Assembly: GCA_036924285.1 (NCBI GenBank)
Contig: JAYKYS010000004.1
Location: 29,420,001-29,484,000, forward strand
Length of the DNA stretch: 64,000 nt
Direction of reading: 5' to 3'
From: Asterella californica
Lineage: Eukaryota > Streptophyta > Marchantiopsida > Marchantiales > Aytoniaceae
Shown: in pieces, positions 23,057-33,361 of the stretch
Layout: each line of letters opens with the position of its first letter
Position numbering within the stretch: position 1 is the first letter of the stretch
Made by a program: the position numbers and the translations under genes
Notes under the pieces: generated by a model
Database searches by the model: none
Seen by the model: the letters and a program-made list of their open reading frames with translations, nothing else
What the model was told of the DNA's origin: nothing

Positions 23057-24374
23057 TGTCGGGTTGAGAGTCTTCTGGGAAGGGCGAACCTTTTGGCTGT
23101 GATATGAGCTTGAAGGCTGTGTTCGATCTACTCAGGGAAGCGTTGGGCTTCAGGCTGGGGCTGGTTTACTCAGAGGATAGGCTTCAGGTCTCAAGGTGAT
23201 ACTGAAAAACACTCGTATAAGTCTCTAGGCTCTTCTGATATGTTCAGGAAGCAGAGTTCAGGCTTAACTAGCAATGATAAGATCAGATGGCGAACTTTGA
23301 CACTCAGGATTGAGAAATATGTGAAGGTTCAGACTTCAGAACTCCTCCTACATGTAAATGAGGTTCTACTGGATACACATACGAAATTTCAGCTTCAGAT
23401 CAATTCAGAGCACTAAGATATGAGCAGAAACTTTCTGAGTGGAGAAATTACGGCAGTTTTTGGTACCCAGACAGCTATTTCGACCTATAATATGGAATTG
23501 GCTCGATCACTTTGGGAAATTCTTACAGGATTTGCAGTACACAGCTTGCTGAAAACTCCTGTGAAGTTGTGCCTCCTGATTCCACACAGAACTCCAGATC
23601 TCGCTCTCCAAAGTTGCTGCTCCAGATTGAGAGCTTTTCGGACCCCTTCTACTTCAGCGACCGCCCTGAATTACTCACTCACTCAATTGACATAAAACTT
23701 TGGAGACAGTCGTAGCCCTGCTGACACTGAACACCACCACGAAGGTTTGAAGCGATTTCCTCAATTCTGCTGCAAATGACACTCAAAACCCCAAATTGAA
23801 CAGAAGTGCTTCAATTCTGACACAAATCAAACTTCAATCAGCCATAACTCCTTGTTTATTGCCTCAAATCGATCAAACTTTTCGCTGACAGTGCTTGGCT
23901 CAACGAGCTCTATCTCCCGATGGTCTCAGATTTCGAAGTGTCCTCACCAATTGCTCGAAAACCCACTCTAGAGCTCTGTTTCTAAACTTAGAGTTTTACA
24001 AAAGACAAAAATGGACCAATGGGAGTTCATAGCTCCATTTGGTTGTCATTTTGTGCCTTAAACTACCTGGTAACTCAATTCAACCCATATGCTACCACGT
24101 CAAGTCCCCTAAAGCGCCAACGTATAACCTAAACTACCTAGAACGACACATAGCCTTGAAAGTAAACTAAAACCAGCTAAAAGCGTGCATGGGCAACACG
24201 TAAGTACAACCCATGAACTAAAGCCTTATCTACATGGCAAATCAACCTACTAAGACCCAAAATATATAACATCCTCAAGTGTCGACATCTCTGAGGTCCC
24301 AACTCTACTCAGAGAGACTAACGCTAGACAGAGAGGTGAATTATTTACAATGTAAAATGATTCACATCACGACA
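23057..24374 (-). repeat. Element C 5' LTR
   Basis: 1318 bp, starting TGTCGGG and ending CACGACA on the plus strand, with target duplication GCGT just outside (24375-24378). It is non-coding. Confidence 0.92.
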
Positions 24375-24378
24375 GCGT

Positions 24379-25072
24379 CTCGGGGTGGAGTCTGCACTAC
24401 TTGAAATTCTTCATCCTCGGCAGCTGCGGTAAAGCCTAACTTCGTCTGTTGTGCCTCAGATAGCAACCCCATCCCCATATAGAACACCGATACAAAGGGT
24501 CCTATGTACGCCAAGTCATTCGCATTCCAAAGCTTCAGCACATGTCGGTGGATGATCCTCGTCCAATGTGCTCTTCTTCCGGCGAAGAGCTGCTCGATGA
24601 AATCGATTTGCCAATTCGACATGTATGTCGTTCTTCGTGGTCTGAAGATCGCCATAATCGCATCGGCTACTTCTCTCTTCTTCGGATCGCAGTAATCGCT
24701 TGTTCGGTAGCCATTCCTCCCTAGAGGTAATTCCTTGAACAGATTCGGGAAGTTCTTCACTGCTTCGGGCGAAGCAGCGGCAGCTATGGTATCAAAAAGA
24801 AGATCACCTTCCCGACCTGCATCGTCGATTCCCAAGACACTGGACCAGTGAGCTTCGGTCCAGTTACAGGGTCGCCCATAGTGATCATCGGCCGGATGCT
24901 GCTTGCAAATCTTCAACTCATGCACCAATTTGGAGGAAACCATCCCCCACCAAGGAAGCAAGAGGAACGATAATCCCATTTCCTCGAGGTCCTTGTCATA
25001 GCGACGAAGAGCTAGTCGATTAACTTCAAAGGCTCGGAGCCTCGGCGCCTTAGCCGTCTGCATCCCACGCAT
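24379..25072 (-). pseudogene. A1 LTR-borne ORF1, N-terminal domain
   Basis: First half of the family A LTR protein, from the first ATG after the predicted TATA box (25072) to the C insertion. It has the globular domain shared with family D: MGLSFLLLPWW, GRPCNWTEAHW, GRNGY, DPKKR, HWTRIIHRHVLKLW, DLAYIGPFVSVFYMGMGLL. The reading frame also runs upstream without ATG through a duplicated STSVTGEE segment. Element C separates it from the coiled-coil half at 14301-15427, so A1 cannot make the full protein. Confidence 0.82.
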
Positions 25073-25305
25073 CCCTAGGATCACTGCAACGATCTTCGCC
25101 ACAAACGGATTCTTCGCTGCAATCCTTTCCTCGCCCGTAACTGATGTACTTCTGCGCAAATTGGCTTCCTCGCCGATCACTCGCGAATTGGCTTCCTCGC
25201 CCGTAACTGATGTACTTCGGCGTTCGGTAAATGCGGCTCGCTGCGCCCTGCTATCGCTCGCTCTGGAAATAGTAAAACAGTAAAGTAAACAACTTGTTAC
25301 CTTGC

Positions 25306-25351
25306 TTATATCCCGCGATAGGCTTTCCTGCACGTGCCGAAGTTAGGGTTT
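25306..25351 (-). promoter_or_regulatory. Promoter-like cluster in A1 LTR (telo-box, G-box, TATA)
   Basis: On the sense strand AAACCCTAA (telo-box) is followed by CACGTG (G-box, 25331-25336) and GATATAAGC (TATA-like). The order and spacing match a plant promoter that would start RNA ahead of the LTR-borne ORF1. The same cluster is at 35416-35461. Confidence 0.5.
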
Positions 25352-25638
25352 TCCTCTTGACGACTGACATTCTTCAGTCGGCTGTAACTTCGTCGTTCGG
25401 TCTCCGATTGCCTCGCACAACATATCGTTAGAAAGCTCTTCGTCCGTGGAACTCATCTATGAGAAAATCATCTTTCAGTGTCTCCATAGATTCGATAAAT
25501 TCCTCCAGAACTGGGATTCTTCACTAAACTTCTAATTAATACTATTCTACTCATATCGTTTATCTTCTATCATCTATTCTTCTTATTTACTTTACAATTA
25601 ATCAATTAATTAACAAAACGAAAAACCAAGGCTTCACA

Positions 25639-26013
25639 AGCCATATTAAGCCATATTCAGATTACAAACACCTTCTCTGTCTTGAATGTTATCGTAGCGA
25701 GAGCTTTTTCTTTGAGAAATGACATACTTTCTAGCTGTGGTTAGTGATTGATGTACATTGAAATGACTTTTATAATTGCTCTCGAACTTCTTGTCAATCT
25801 TGTCACGTCAGTTTGGGCACCTCGGCTAGGTTGACCGAGTGCGAAGTGGCGCATCCCGATAAGGCCGTTAGTGCCGTTAGGGCGAGTTGGTGGGAGAGCT
25901 CACTAGGGGTAAACTTCGCAGGTAGGGCTTGGAGGCCTTAGTTCTTCGAGTTGAGCCTTCAAGCTCCAGGTTATGGTGGATAGTCTAGTTGAGTGTAACC
26001 CGGATTCTCTTCG
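25639..26013. repeat. Duplicated flank, copy 1 (junction of the tandem duplication)
   Basis: About 375 bp next to the A1 5' LTR, nearly identical to 35718-36093 next to the A2 5' LTR. It contains no gene that I can see. At 26013/26014 (TTCGC then GTTAG) it joins directly to a truncated 3' LTR of A2. This shared flank shows that A1 and A2 come from one ancestral insertion duplicated in tandem. Confidence 0.85.
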
Positions 26014-26218
26014 CGTTAGAAAGCTCTTCGTCCGTGGAACTCATCTATGAGAAAATCATCTTTCAGTGTCTCCATAGATTCGATAAATTCCTCCAGAACT
26101 GGGATTCTTCACTAAACTTCTAATTAATACTATTCTACTCATATCGTTTATTTTCTATCATCTATTCTTCTTATTTACTTTACAATTAATTAACAAAACA
26201 AAAAACCAAGGCTTCACA
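26014..26218 (-). repeat. A2 3' LTR, truncated
   Basis: About 205 bp, the sense start of the LTR (TGTGAAGCC at 26218), matching 25435-25638. The rest is missing because the segmental duplication breakpoint lies here. Confidence 0.85.
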
Positions 26219-26232
26219 TACTCCCCCTCTCA
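26219..26232 (-). promoter_or_regulatory. A2 polypurine tract
   Basis: The sense strand reads TGAGAGGGGGAGTA directly before TGTGAAGCC. This defines the LTR edge. Confidence 0.8.
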
Positions 26233-26256
26233 ATTGTGAAGCGACCCCGCGAACAC

Positions 26257-29097
26257 TTAAGAGTAGTATCTCTTAATTCTCCACCCATTGACTCGGGTGG
26301 CTAACAATGTTTCATCGAGTTCTTCCAACTGAACCGAACCATTACTATAACGACGCGTTACTTTGTAAGGACCCATCCAACGTAAGTGTAACTTCCCTGG
26401 AAATTTGGTGTACCTATTGTCATACAGCAGTACTAAATCACCATCCTTGATGTCCACCTTGCGGATCTTCTTATCGTGCTTCTCTTTCCGCTTCATTTGA
26501 ATGATTTCCGTTAGTCATTTAGACTCTTCACGGTCTTCCTCAAGTGTGATCAGACTCTTGAGTCGTAACAGTTGGCTCTCCTCCACTGACAATCTATCTT
26601 CAGACAGGATTCTGTAAGTAGGCACATCAAATTCAACTCGCATAATCGATGTCATGCCATATGTTAGGAAAAAGGGTGTTTGTCGAGTTGTAATTTTCTC
26701 TGCATTCCGAAATGCCCATAAGACAGCCGGTAACTTTGTATCCCAATCATATGCATGATTCACTGTCACCTTGTTCAGAATCTTGCACAACACTCCGTTA
26801 GACTTCTCCGTCAATCCATTAGCTTTTGGATTGTACGGTGTTGTCTTCCGGTGTTTTATACCAAAGTAATCTGTCAGTTCTTCTATCATCTTGTTCAAAA
26901 AATGTGTGCCTCGGTCACTCACCAACTCCAGTGGACATCCATATCGAGTAATGATCTGTGTGTACAGAAACTCAGCCACAGTGGCTGCGTCATCTTTCTT
27001 GGTAGCTGCTGCTTCAACCATCTTCGTTGCATAATCAGTAGCTATCAGAATGTACCTTCTTCTAGTGCGGCGTGTTGCAGGTTGTATAGGTCCTACAAAA
27101 TCAATCCCCCACTTATCGAATGGTGCTAATGGAAGTATCGGATGTAACGGCCACTGAGTGGTTGGCGTAGGTTTACCCACTCGTTGACAGTTATCACACT
27201 TCTTGATGATCTCATGAACATCTTTGTACATCGTCGGCCACCAGTATCCAGCTGAGAGGATCTTCTTCACAGTGTTTCTCAGTGCATAGTGTCCACCTTC
27301 AGGTTCCGAGTGTAGTGCTCCCACCACTTGTGGTATCTCATGCATTTCCAGACATCTTCGAAGTTCTTCATCAGGTCCTCTTTTGAACAATATCCCGTTC
27401 TTCATCTCGTAAGGTCCCGCCTGATGTATGAAGACTGTTCGCTGTTCAGCATCCATTTCTTCTGGGCACTGCAAAGTCTGTAAATATCTGTACAGATCAT
27501 AGTACTTCGTAGCAGGTGCTACTGTCAGCTGAAACAATTCCTCATCTGGAAAGTCGTCTGCCACTGTATCCACTCGTTCTCCCGTTCTCAGTCGAGACAA
27601 GTAATCAGCATTCTCATGATGAATCCCTTGTCTGGTCTGAACTGTGAAAGTGAATTCTTGAAGTAACAACATCCATCTTGCTATCCTTCCTGACAAATCT
27701 GACTTTTGTACTAGATGCTTCAACGCATAATGATCCACATGAAAAACAAACTCATAGCCAAGAAGGTAATGTCTGAACTTCTTTACTGAGTACACCATTC
27801 CCAACGCTTCACGTTCAGTAGTGGTGTAGTTCTTTTCTGCTGCTGAAAGTTGTCTACTCGCATAGTAGATTGGGTGGTCTCTCTTTTCATCATCTTTCTG
27901 ACTGAGCACCACTCCAATAGCAAACGCAGAAGTGTCTACATACACTTGAAAGGGTCTCTCCCAGTCTGGTGGTCGCATGACAGGTGCTTCTGCCAACTTC
28001 TTCTTCAACGTCTCAAACGCCTCATGCTGTTTCTCGTGCCAATGGTATTCTATTGTCTTCTTCAGCAATTCTGTCAGTGGCGCAGCAAGTATGGCGTAGT
28101 CTTTGATGAACCTTCTGTAATATCCAACATGTCCTAGGAAGGCTCTCAACTTGCTGATGTCAGTAGGGGGTTGCAGGGAGAGTATTACTCGAACTTTCTC
28201 TACATCTACTTCTATGCCTCGGCCTGATACTCTATGTCCAAGAAGTATTCCTTCAGTCATCACGAAGAAACACTTCTCAGGATGTAATGCAAGTCTGGCT
28301 TCCCTACACTTCTGAAAGGTTTTGGCTAAACACGCTGCATGTTCTTCACGTGTGCCAAAAACACAAAAATCATCTATAAAGATCTCTAAAAATTTTCGCA
28401 AATAATCTTGAAAAATTGAGGTCATCATCCTCTGAAAGGTAGCTGGTGCATTGCATAGTCCAAAGGGCATCTTGTGATAAGCATAAGTGCCCCATTCTGT
28501 AGTAAAGGTAGTCTTGTCCTTATCTTGCTCTCTTATGGACACTTGATTATACCCTGAGAACCCATCCAGAAAGCTGTAACATTCCTTTCCAGATACATGA
28601 TCCAAAATGGTATCAGTAAAAGGTAAAGGGTGATGATCCTTCTTGGTTGCTGCATTCAGCTTTCTGAAATCTTGACAGACTCTTATCTTTCCTGTTTGCT
28701 TCTTGGCTACGACTACTATGGGTGCTACCCATTCGCTGCTTAACACAGGAAAAATAATACCTGCCTTTAGGTACTTATCTATCTCGTCTTTAACCATCAA
28801 GGAGTATTTTGGGTTGAGTCGGTACTGCCTCTGTCGTACAGGTACTGATCCTTCAATGAGGTCGATACGATATTCTCCCCACTGTGCAGGTATCCCCTTC
28901 ATGTCTTCCACAGTCCAGGCGAAGACATCTTGGTAATGGATCAGCATCTGACGATACACTTCCAACTCTTCTCCTTGTACCACAACAGAAATCTTTAGGC
29001 TCTTACCTTCGCTTATTAGTAGGTCTTGGGATGCTCCTGGAAGAACTATACCATCTGTATGACTGGTCTCTGCACTCCCATGACCTAGCTGTGATTG
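26257..29097 (-). pseudogene. pol: A2 pol: RT, RNase H, integrase (one nonsense codon)
   Basis: In frame with gag-pro after the UAG at 29098-29100. It has RT (VCQDFRKLN, LDGFSGYNQ, MPFGLCNAP, FIDDF), the FLGHVGYYRRF thumb/connection block, RNase H (YVDTSAFAIGVVLS, TEREALGM, HVDHYALKH), an integrase HHCC finger (HSEPEGGHYA ... CDNCQ), the DDE core (GIDFVGP, SDRGTHF, LTEKSNG) and a GPYKV-type C-terminal fold, with no chromodomain. All catalytic residues are present. A UGA at 26512-26514 interrupts the region after the catalytic core, leaving 79 downstream codons in frame to 26257. The pattern fits the plant OTA branch. A readthrough of the gag-pro UAG would give a Gag-Pol fusion. Confidence 0.92.
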
Positions 29098-29100
29098 CTA
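29092..29100 (-). promoter_or_regulatory. Putative leaky stop UAG-CAA-UCA between gag-pro and pol (A2)
   Basis: The sense strand reads UAG CAA UCA and pol continues in the same frame. This fits the CAR-YYA rule for leaky UAG codons known from tobamovirus-type readthrough. A1 has the same nine bases at 1141-1149. Confidence 0.5.
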
Positions 29101-32100
29101 TTCGGTCTCGTTCATATCTTCTTCTTCATCAATTTCATAGCACTGTAGATAGTTGACCATCGAATAAGGGTCTCCTTTCCTTTCTCCTGCGCTGCTTGTT
29201 GATGAATCAGATCCTGAAGTGTAACTCTCATCAGTCGACTCCGTTTCGCCCTGATGTGTTATCTTCTTCCAAGAAACCATCACAGCCTTATCAGTTGGTT
29301 TCTGTGGATCTTTGAACTGTAAACAGTGTCGGTACCAATCTGTTAGTACCTTGGCACCATACAACCATGGCCTCCCAATCAAAATTTGATAACCAGACTT
29401 AACCAAAGGGCGCAGCACAACATAAGTAAGTTTAAAAGAAATTCCGCCTATCAAGGTGGGAATGTTGCGCAGTAGCCCAAGTGGTCGTCTTCTCGTTTGA
29501 TCTGCCAGCCGTAACACCCGCTGAGTTTCTTCAAACTTACTGAAACCCAACGCGTGTGCCGTGTCTTCTGTCATTATGTTGACTCCTGATCTGGAGTCAA
29601 TTGGCACTTTCTTAATCACACAACCTGCAACCTCCACTTCCACTTCTGGAGATCCCAGGTCTTCTGCCTCGATGTGAAACAGAGAAGGTAATTTTGATCT
29701 TCTTGCTTTAGTGGGTTTCTTCAGTGCTTGAAGTAACAATTTTCTGTAAATTTTGTTATCTTCAATCAGCTGCTTGAAACTTATGTTAGCCTTCTGTGTT
29801 TCCAGATCAGCTACCACATCATAGTGTGGTACTGCCACAGGTTCTTTCTTCACAGGTTCCGGTCGACTGTGCTTCTTCGGAACCTCTTCGTTCTTGGCCG
29901 CAGTCTTGTCATCAGTGGCCGAAGTACGGAAAATCTTGGGTACGGACGAAGTTGATTGTTCTGGTACTTCGGCCGAAGTTGTATCAGCTTCTCTTGCCGA
30001 AGTTCCTGCTCGTAGTAACTCCTTCTTCAGGAGTTCGCGGACTTCGTCCGTAATGTCAACTGGTAGTCTCGGAGGATTTACGCTCTTCAGCGTTTCTTCT
30101 TCCTCCGTATCCTCCTCAACTATCTTCTTCTTGGCTTTCTCCGCAGCCTTCTTCTGCTTCTTCAGCTCTTTCTTTGATTGAGTCTTTATGGGCGCTTCTT
30201 CTGTCTTTCTCTTGGATTTGAAGGAGCTTCTGGTATCCACTTTGCAAACCCAAGTTTCTTCTGGTGGCCATCCTTCATCTCCAGCGGCTTTCCATTCTTC
30301 CAAGTCCACCTTGTGGAGTTGTGCTTCTCCAGGACGTTCTGTTTTGGGATCAAAGCGAACCCCTCTCTTCTCCACTGGTGGATTGGTACAATCTGCCGTG
30401 GCGTGCCCTGGTTGATGACATTTTGCACACAGTGCTACATAGCCTAGATGCTTCTTCGGATGTGGACAATTGGGTGACCAATGTTCTGTACTACCACAAT
30501 TGAAACAAGACCCATGGGGTGGTGGTTTATTGGCTCCTGCTGGAGTCATTAAGTGTTTCTGAGATACATTTTGTGCTCTCTCTCTTGGTACAAATCTAGA
30601 AATGGATATGGGTTGGATAGGGGTTATCGGAGAAGGTTGAGGAGGTCTGGGAGATTGGGGTGGTGTTGCTTGTGGTATGGACTGTACTCCATACACATCA
30701 TCTGGAGTCTCTATAAAGAATGAACTATAATATGACTCGAATGCGAGTGCCCATTCTACATGTGACGCTTGAAATGACCTTGCGTTTGTACACTCTGTAT
30801 TGGCATGCCCTTGTTTCCCACAGGTCGTACACCATAAGCTCGGACGTGATGCCGAAGGTGACTTCCTCCTGTCAGGAGTCCCTATCATCTGAACTTTCAG
30901 ATCCGCGAACCCTTTAATCATCTCCTCCATAAGGTGATTATTATCCCCTTTTGCTTTGCCCTTCTTTTCCTTCGAACTTTTCTTTTCCTTGGACGAAGAA
31001 CTACGTTTCATTCTTCGTTCTTCTTCGCTCGAAGAAGATGAGCTCGACGATGAAGATACTTCGGCTTTGGCTGAGGAAGACTCATCATCAGAAGATTCGT
31101 TGGAGGAAGAAGGTTCTCTGCGACTCTTCTTCTGCTTCTTCCTTCGAGTCGTTTTCCCTTCCTTCCTTTCTCTCTTTCCTTTCTTCTTCCCTTTTATCCA
31201 TCCTCCCTTACTTCCGAGGGTGGATGCTTCAAATGCTTCTGCTGAGGCAACAACCTCTTCAATGGCGTCCATCTTTCCTCGACGACACCAGATCTCCATT
31301 TCAATCGGTAAGCCGGTAACTAACCATTCGGTGGCTTGATCCATAGAGTATGGGTTGGCTGTACCCATCCTCGGAATTCTGTCTAGTAGATTGTAAAATC
31401 TTTGAACATAATCTTTTAGGCTCTCTTTCTTTCCTCTGATCAGTCTGGTCAGCTTTCCCAAAACTTGACGATTGTACCCAATTTCCCGGAACCGCTCTAA
31501 GAACTTTGTCTTCAGCTTGTCCCAAGTATCGATGTCTCCTGGTATTCTATTTGCATGATTATACCAACTGCGTGCTCTCTTCCTGAGAAGACTTGGAAAG
31601 ATTCGCAGACGATCTGGTTCAGCGTCTTCCTTATTAGTGACAGATACAGATTCACACAGTTTAATGTAAGCATCTGCATCCTCATCGTCATCTGAAGATC
31701 CTCCTCTGAACTTTGGGTATCCATGTTTCGTGATAGGTTGACCTGCCATACTTCGAACAAAAGGAGCCCTTGGAACTTGAGTTGCTATCTTGGCAGGAGC
31801 TGGAATCGGCGCTGGTACTGCAGCTTGAACGAGGACAGCAGGGGCAATACCCGCAGCAGCAGCTGCTTGGGCTTGTCTCTTCTTGAATATGGACGGTCCT
31901 GTGGTTGGCTGTAAGTAAGGAGCAGCGCTGTCCTTCTGAGTTACTGGAGTTAACGGAAGGATTTCCCGCACCAGTGCTTGAGGAATAAGTTCCTGCGCCT
32001 GTAAAAGTTCCACTAAGGTAGTAACAGCTTCTACTGCCTTAGTTGCAGCTTCTTCATTCGAAGAAGTAAACTGATCTTGATCTGCAGAAGTACTTCCTAC

Positions 32101-32487
32101 CTCTGGGTCAGGAGTAAACAACTGCGGATATAAAACGGTATTGACTTCTGGAAAAGGTTTCCACCCTACTTCACTTTCTAGATGTTCGTTCTCAGCACTT
32201 AGCCGAGTGGTAACTTCTTCGAAGTCAAGTTCTCTTTGAGCAAATTCAAAAGGAGTTGGAGATAATGACTTTGGTGTCCGGGGTGAACTTGATTCACCAA
32301 GGCTTGGTTCCTTCCTCTTCCATTCTTTTGAGTTAGGTGTTCTCCAACCTCGTTCTCTCTTCTTATGCTCTTCTTTCAACCGACGAGCTTCTTCCAGAAT
32401 CTGTTCTCGATATTCTGCTCGTTTTTCTCGCCTCCTGTCTCTCTTAGATTGCACGTTTCCAGGAGGATCAGGCTTGCCCGTCGACAT
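29098..32487 (-). CDS. gag: A2 gag-pro polyprotein
   Basis: 1129 residues from ATG 32487 (MSTGKPDPPGN) to UAG 29098-29100. Order: charged Arg/Glu-rich N-terminus; Pro/Ala-rich linker; Retrotrans_gag capsid (DDDEDADAYIKL, RLRIFPSLLRKRARSWY, KTKFLERFREIGY, YVQRFYNLLDRIPRMG, EIWCRRGKMDAIEE); Ser/Lys-rich low-complexity block; three CCHC knuckles; Lys/Glu-rich linker; retropepsin fold ending in ILIGRPWLYGAKV. The capsid builds the particle and the knuckles bind RNA. The protease active-site triplet is DSR (IDSRSGVNI) while A1 has DSG, so processing is probably lost in A2. The stop is followed by CAA-UCA and the frame stays open into pol. Confidence 0.9.
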   Translation of the reverse strand: MSTGKPDPPGNVQSKRDRRREKRAEYREQILEEARRLKEEHKKRERGWRTPNSKEWKRKEPSLGESSSPRTPKSLSPTPFEFAQRELDFEEVTTRLSAENEHLESEVGWKPFPEVNTVLYPQLFTPDPEVGSTSADQDQFTSSNEEAATKAVEAVTTLVELLQAQELIPQALVREILPLTPVTQKDSAAPYLQPTTGPSIFKKRQAQAAAAAGIAPAVLVQAAVPAPIPAPAKIATQVPRAPFVRSMAGQPITKHGYPKFRGGSSDDDEDADAYIKLCESVSVTNKEDAEPDRLRIFPSLLRKRARSWYNHANRIPGDIDTWDKLKTKFLERFREIGYNRQVLGKLTRLIRGKKESLKDYVQRFYNLLDRIPRMGTANPYSMDQATEWLVTGLPIEMEIWCRRGKMDAIEEVVASAEAFEASTLGSKGGWIKGKKKGKRERKEGKTTRRKKQKKSRREPSSSNESSDDESSSAKAEVSSSSSSSSSSEEERRMKRSSSSKEKKSSKEKKGKAKGDNNHLMEEMIKGFADLKVQMIGTPDRRKSPSASRPSLWCTTCGKQGHANTECTNARSFQASHVEWALAFESYYSSFFIETPDDVYGVQSIPQATPPQSPRPPQPSPITPIQPISISRFVPRERAQNVSQKHLMTPAGANKPPPHGSCFNCGSTEHWSPNCPHPKKHLGYVALCAKCHQPGHATADCTNPPVEKRGVRFDPKTERPGEAQLHKVDLEEWKAAGDEGWPPEETWVCKVDTRSSFKSKRKTEEAPIKTQSKKELKKQKKAAEKAKKKIVEEDTEEEETLKSVNPPRLPVDITDEVRELLKKELLRAGTSAREADTTSAEVPEQSTSSVPKIFRTSATDDKTAAKNEEVPKKHSRPEPVKKEPVAVPHYDVVADLETQKANISFKQLIEDNKIYRKLLLQALKKPTKARRSKLPSLFHIEAEDLGSPEVEVEVAGCVIKKVPIDSRSGVNIMTEDTAHALGFSKFEETQRVLRLADQTRRRPLGLLRNIPTLIGGISFKLTYVVLRPLVKSGYQILIGRPWLYGAKVLTDWYRHCLQFKDPQKPTDKAVMVSWKKITHQGETESTDESYTSGSDSSTSSAGERKGDPYSMVNYLQCYEIDEEEDMNETE

Positions 32488-32538
32488 ACATGTCTCTGGA
32501 CTTCTGTTCACTGATCTTGGATAATTTCAGCATTCGCA

Positions 32539-32556
32539 TCCCCGGCAGCGGCGCCA
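32539..32556 (-). promoter_or_regulatory. A2 primer-binding site (tRNA-Asp)
   Basis: The sense strand reads TGGCGCCGCTGCCGGGGA, one mismatch from the complement of the plant tRNA-Asp 3' end as I know it. It starts 21 nt after the LTR end. Confidence 0.85.
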
Positions 32557-33361
32557 AAATTTATTCAGCCTTCTATATGTAACACACAAGAAAACTAAAA
32601 GATGCTCGAAAGTAGTAATTTAAGGATCGAACCCACAGAGATGCAAGTAAAGATCATCCAAAGTAGTAAACACGTGATAAAGGTGATTCTTTATAGTTGT
32701 CTTTTATTCTCACGGGCAGAAATCAGTCCCGGTAGAGATCAAACTCAGGTCTATCCAACAAGACAGAGTTGATAATCCTGACAAACAAACATAACAGGTA
32801 CTGAACAGGTCAGGGACCTCAAGAAACAGATAAATAACAGAGAAACAGAGCCACGGACGGAAATGTCCCACGAGGAAGTACTGCTGAAGTGCTACTAGGT
32901 AGCCTCTAACATCATAAACGCTAAGTATCTTCACACTGAGTTACTTCACTACTACTGCACTCGGAAAACTCTGGCGAAGAAGACTCTTCTTCGGCCGAAG
33001 TACCAGACTGAACTTCTTCCTAAGTGTTCCACCAAAGAACAACTTCTTCCGAATTCAACTTCGCCCAAGAACGTCTTCGTAGGAAACTAACTTCACAGAT
33101 GCCGGTCTATTCTCAGTCTTCGCCGTAAACGTTCTACTCTAATTTCAAATGTCGACAGGAAATTCTTCGACACCCAGACTAATTCCTACCACAGCAAACT
33201 ACGATACTTCGTAGGTAAATCCTTCGCAGAGGACAAAACACTCAATGACTCCGTAAACTCAGGAAATAGAAAACTCAAAAATGATAAAACACATAGAGGT
33301 CGTGAATACGAACAACACAACGCTTATATACAGATTTTCCCGAAGATGACGGATCTTCTTC

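Larger units (their letters stand above)
15428..24374 (-). mobile_element. Element C: fungal-type Ty3/gypsy insertion in the A1 LTR
   Basis: A complete 8947-bp minus-strand element with LTRs 15428-16746 and 23057-24374, a primer site, a polypurine tract and gag, pro and pol. The empty site in A2 (GCGCGTCTCGGG near 34487) fixes the ends: GCGT is duplicated at 15424-15427 and 24375-24378, 4 bp. The LTRs differ at roughly twenty positions by eye, so C is older than B. The pol and protease look unlike those of A, B and D and resemble the lineage common in basidiomycete fungi (see findings). Confidence 0.93.
1..25638 (-). mobile_element. Family A retrotransposon, copy A1 (partial, interrupted by B and C)
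   Basis: A minus-strand Ty3/gypsy element whose 3' part lies beyond the left window edge. In sense order (high to low coordinates) it has a 5' LTR (25638-13516, split by element C), a primer site (13494-13477), gag-pro (13425-1147, split by element B) and pol (1146-1, running off the edge). It aligns throughout with copy A2 (26014-35717) with only scattered differences. A1 and A2 share the flank outside their 5' LTRs, so they are products of a tandem duplication and not two independent insertions. A1 carries two nonsense changes and a 2-nt deletion in addition to the two large insertions. Confidence 0.9.
24375..25638 (-). repeat. A1 5' LTR, outer part
   Basis: The sense-upstream portion of the A1 LTR, from its start (TGTGAAGCC on the minus strand, ending at 25638) to the C insertion. 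It holds a promoter-like cluster (25306-25351) and the N-terminal half of the LTR-borne ORF1. Relative to A2 it has about 32 bp more near 25415-25446 (GCACAACATATCGTTAG region). Confidence 0.88.
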
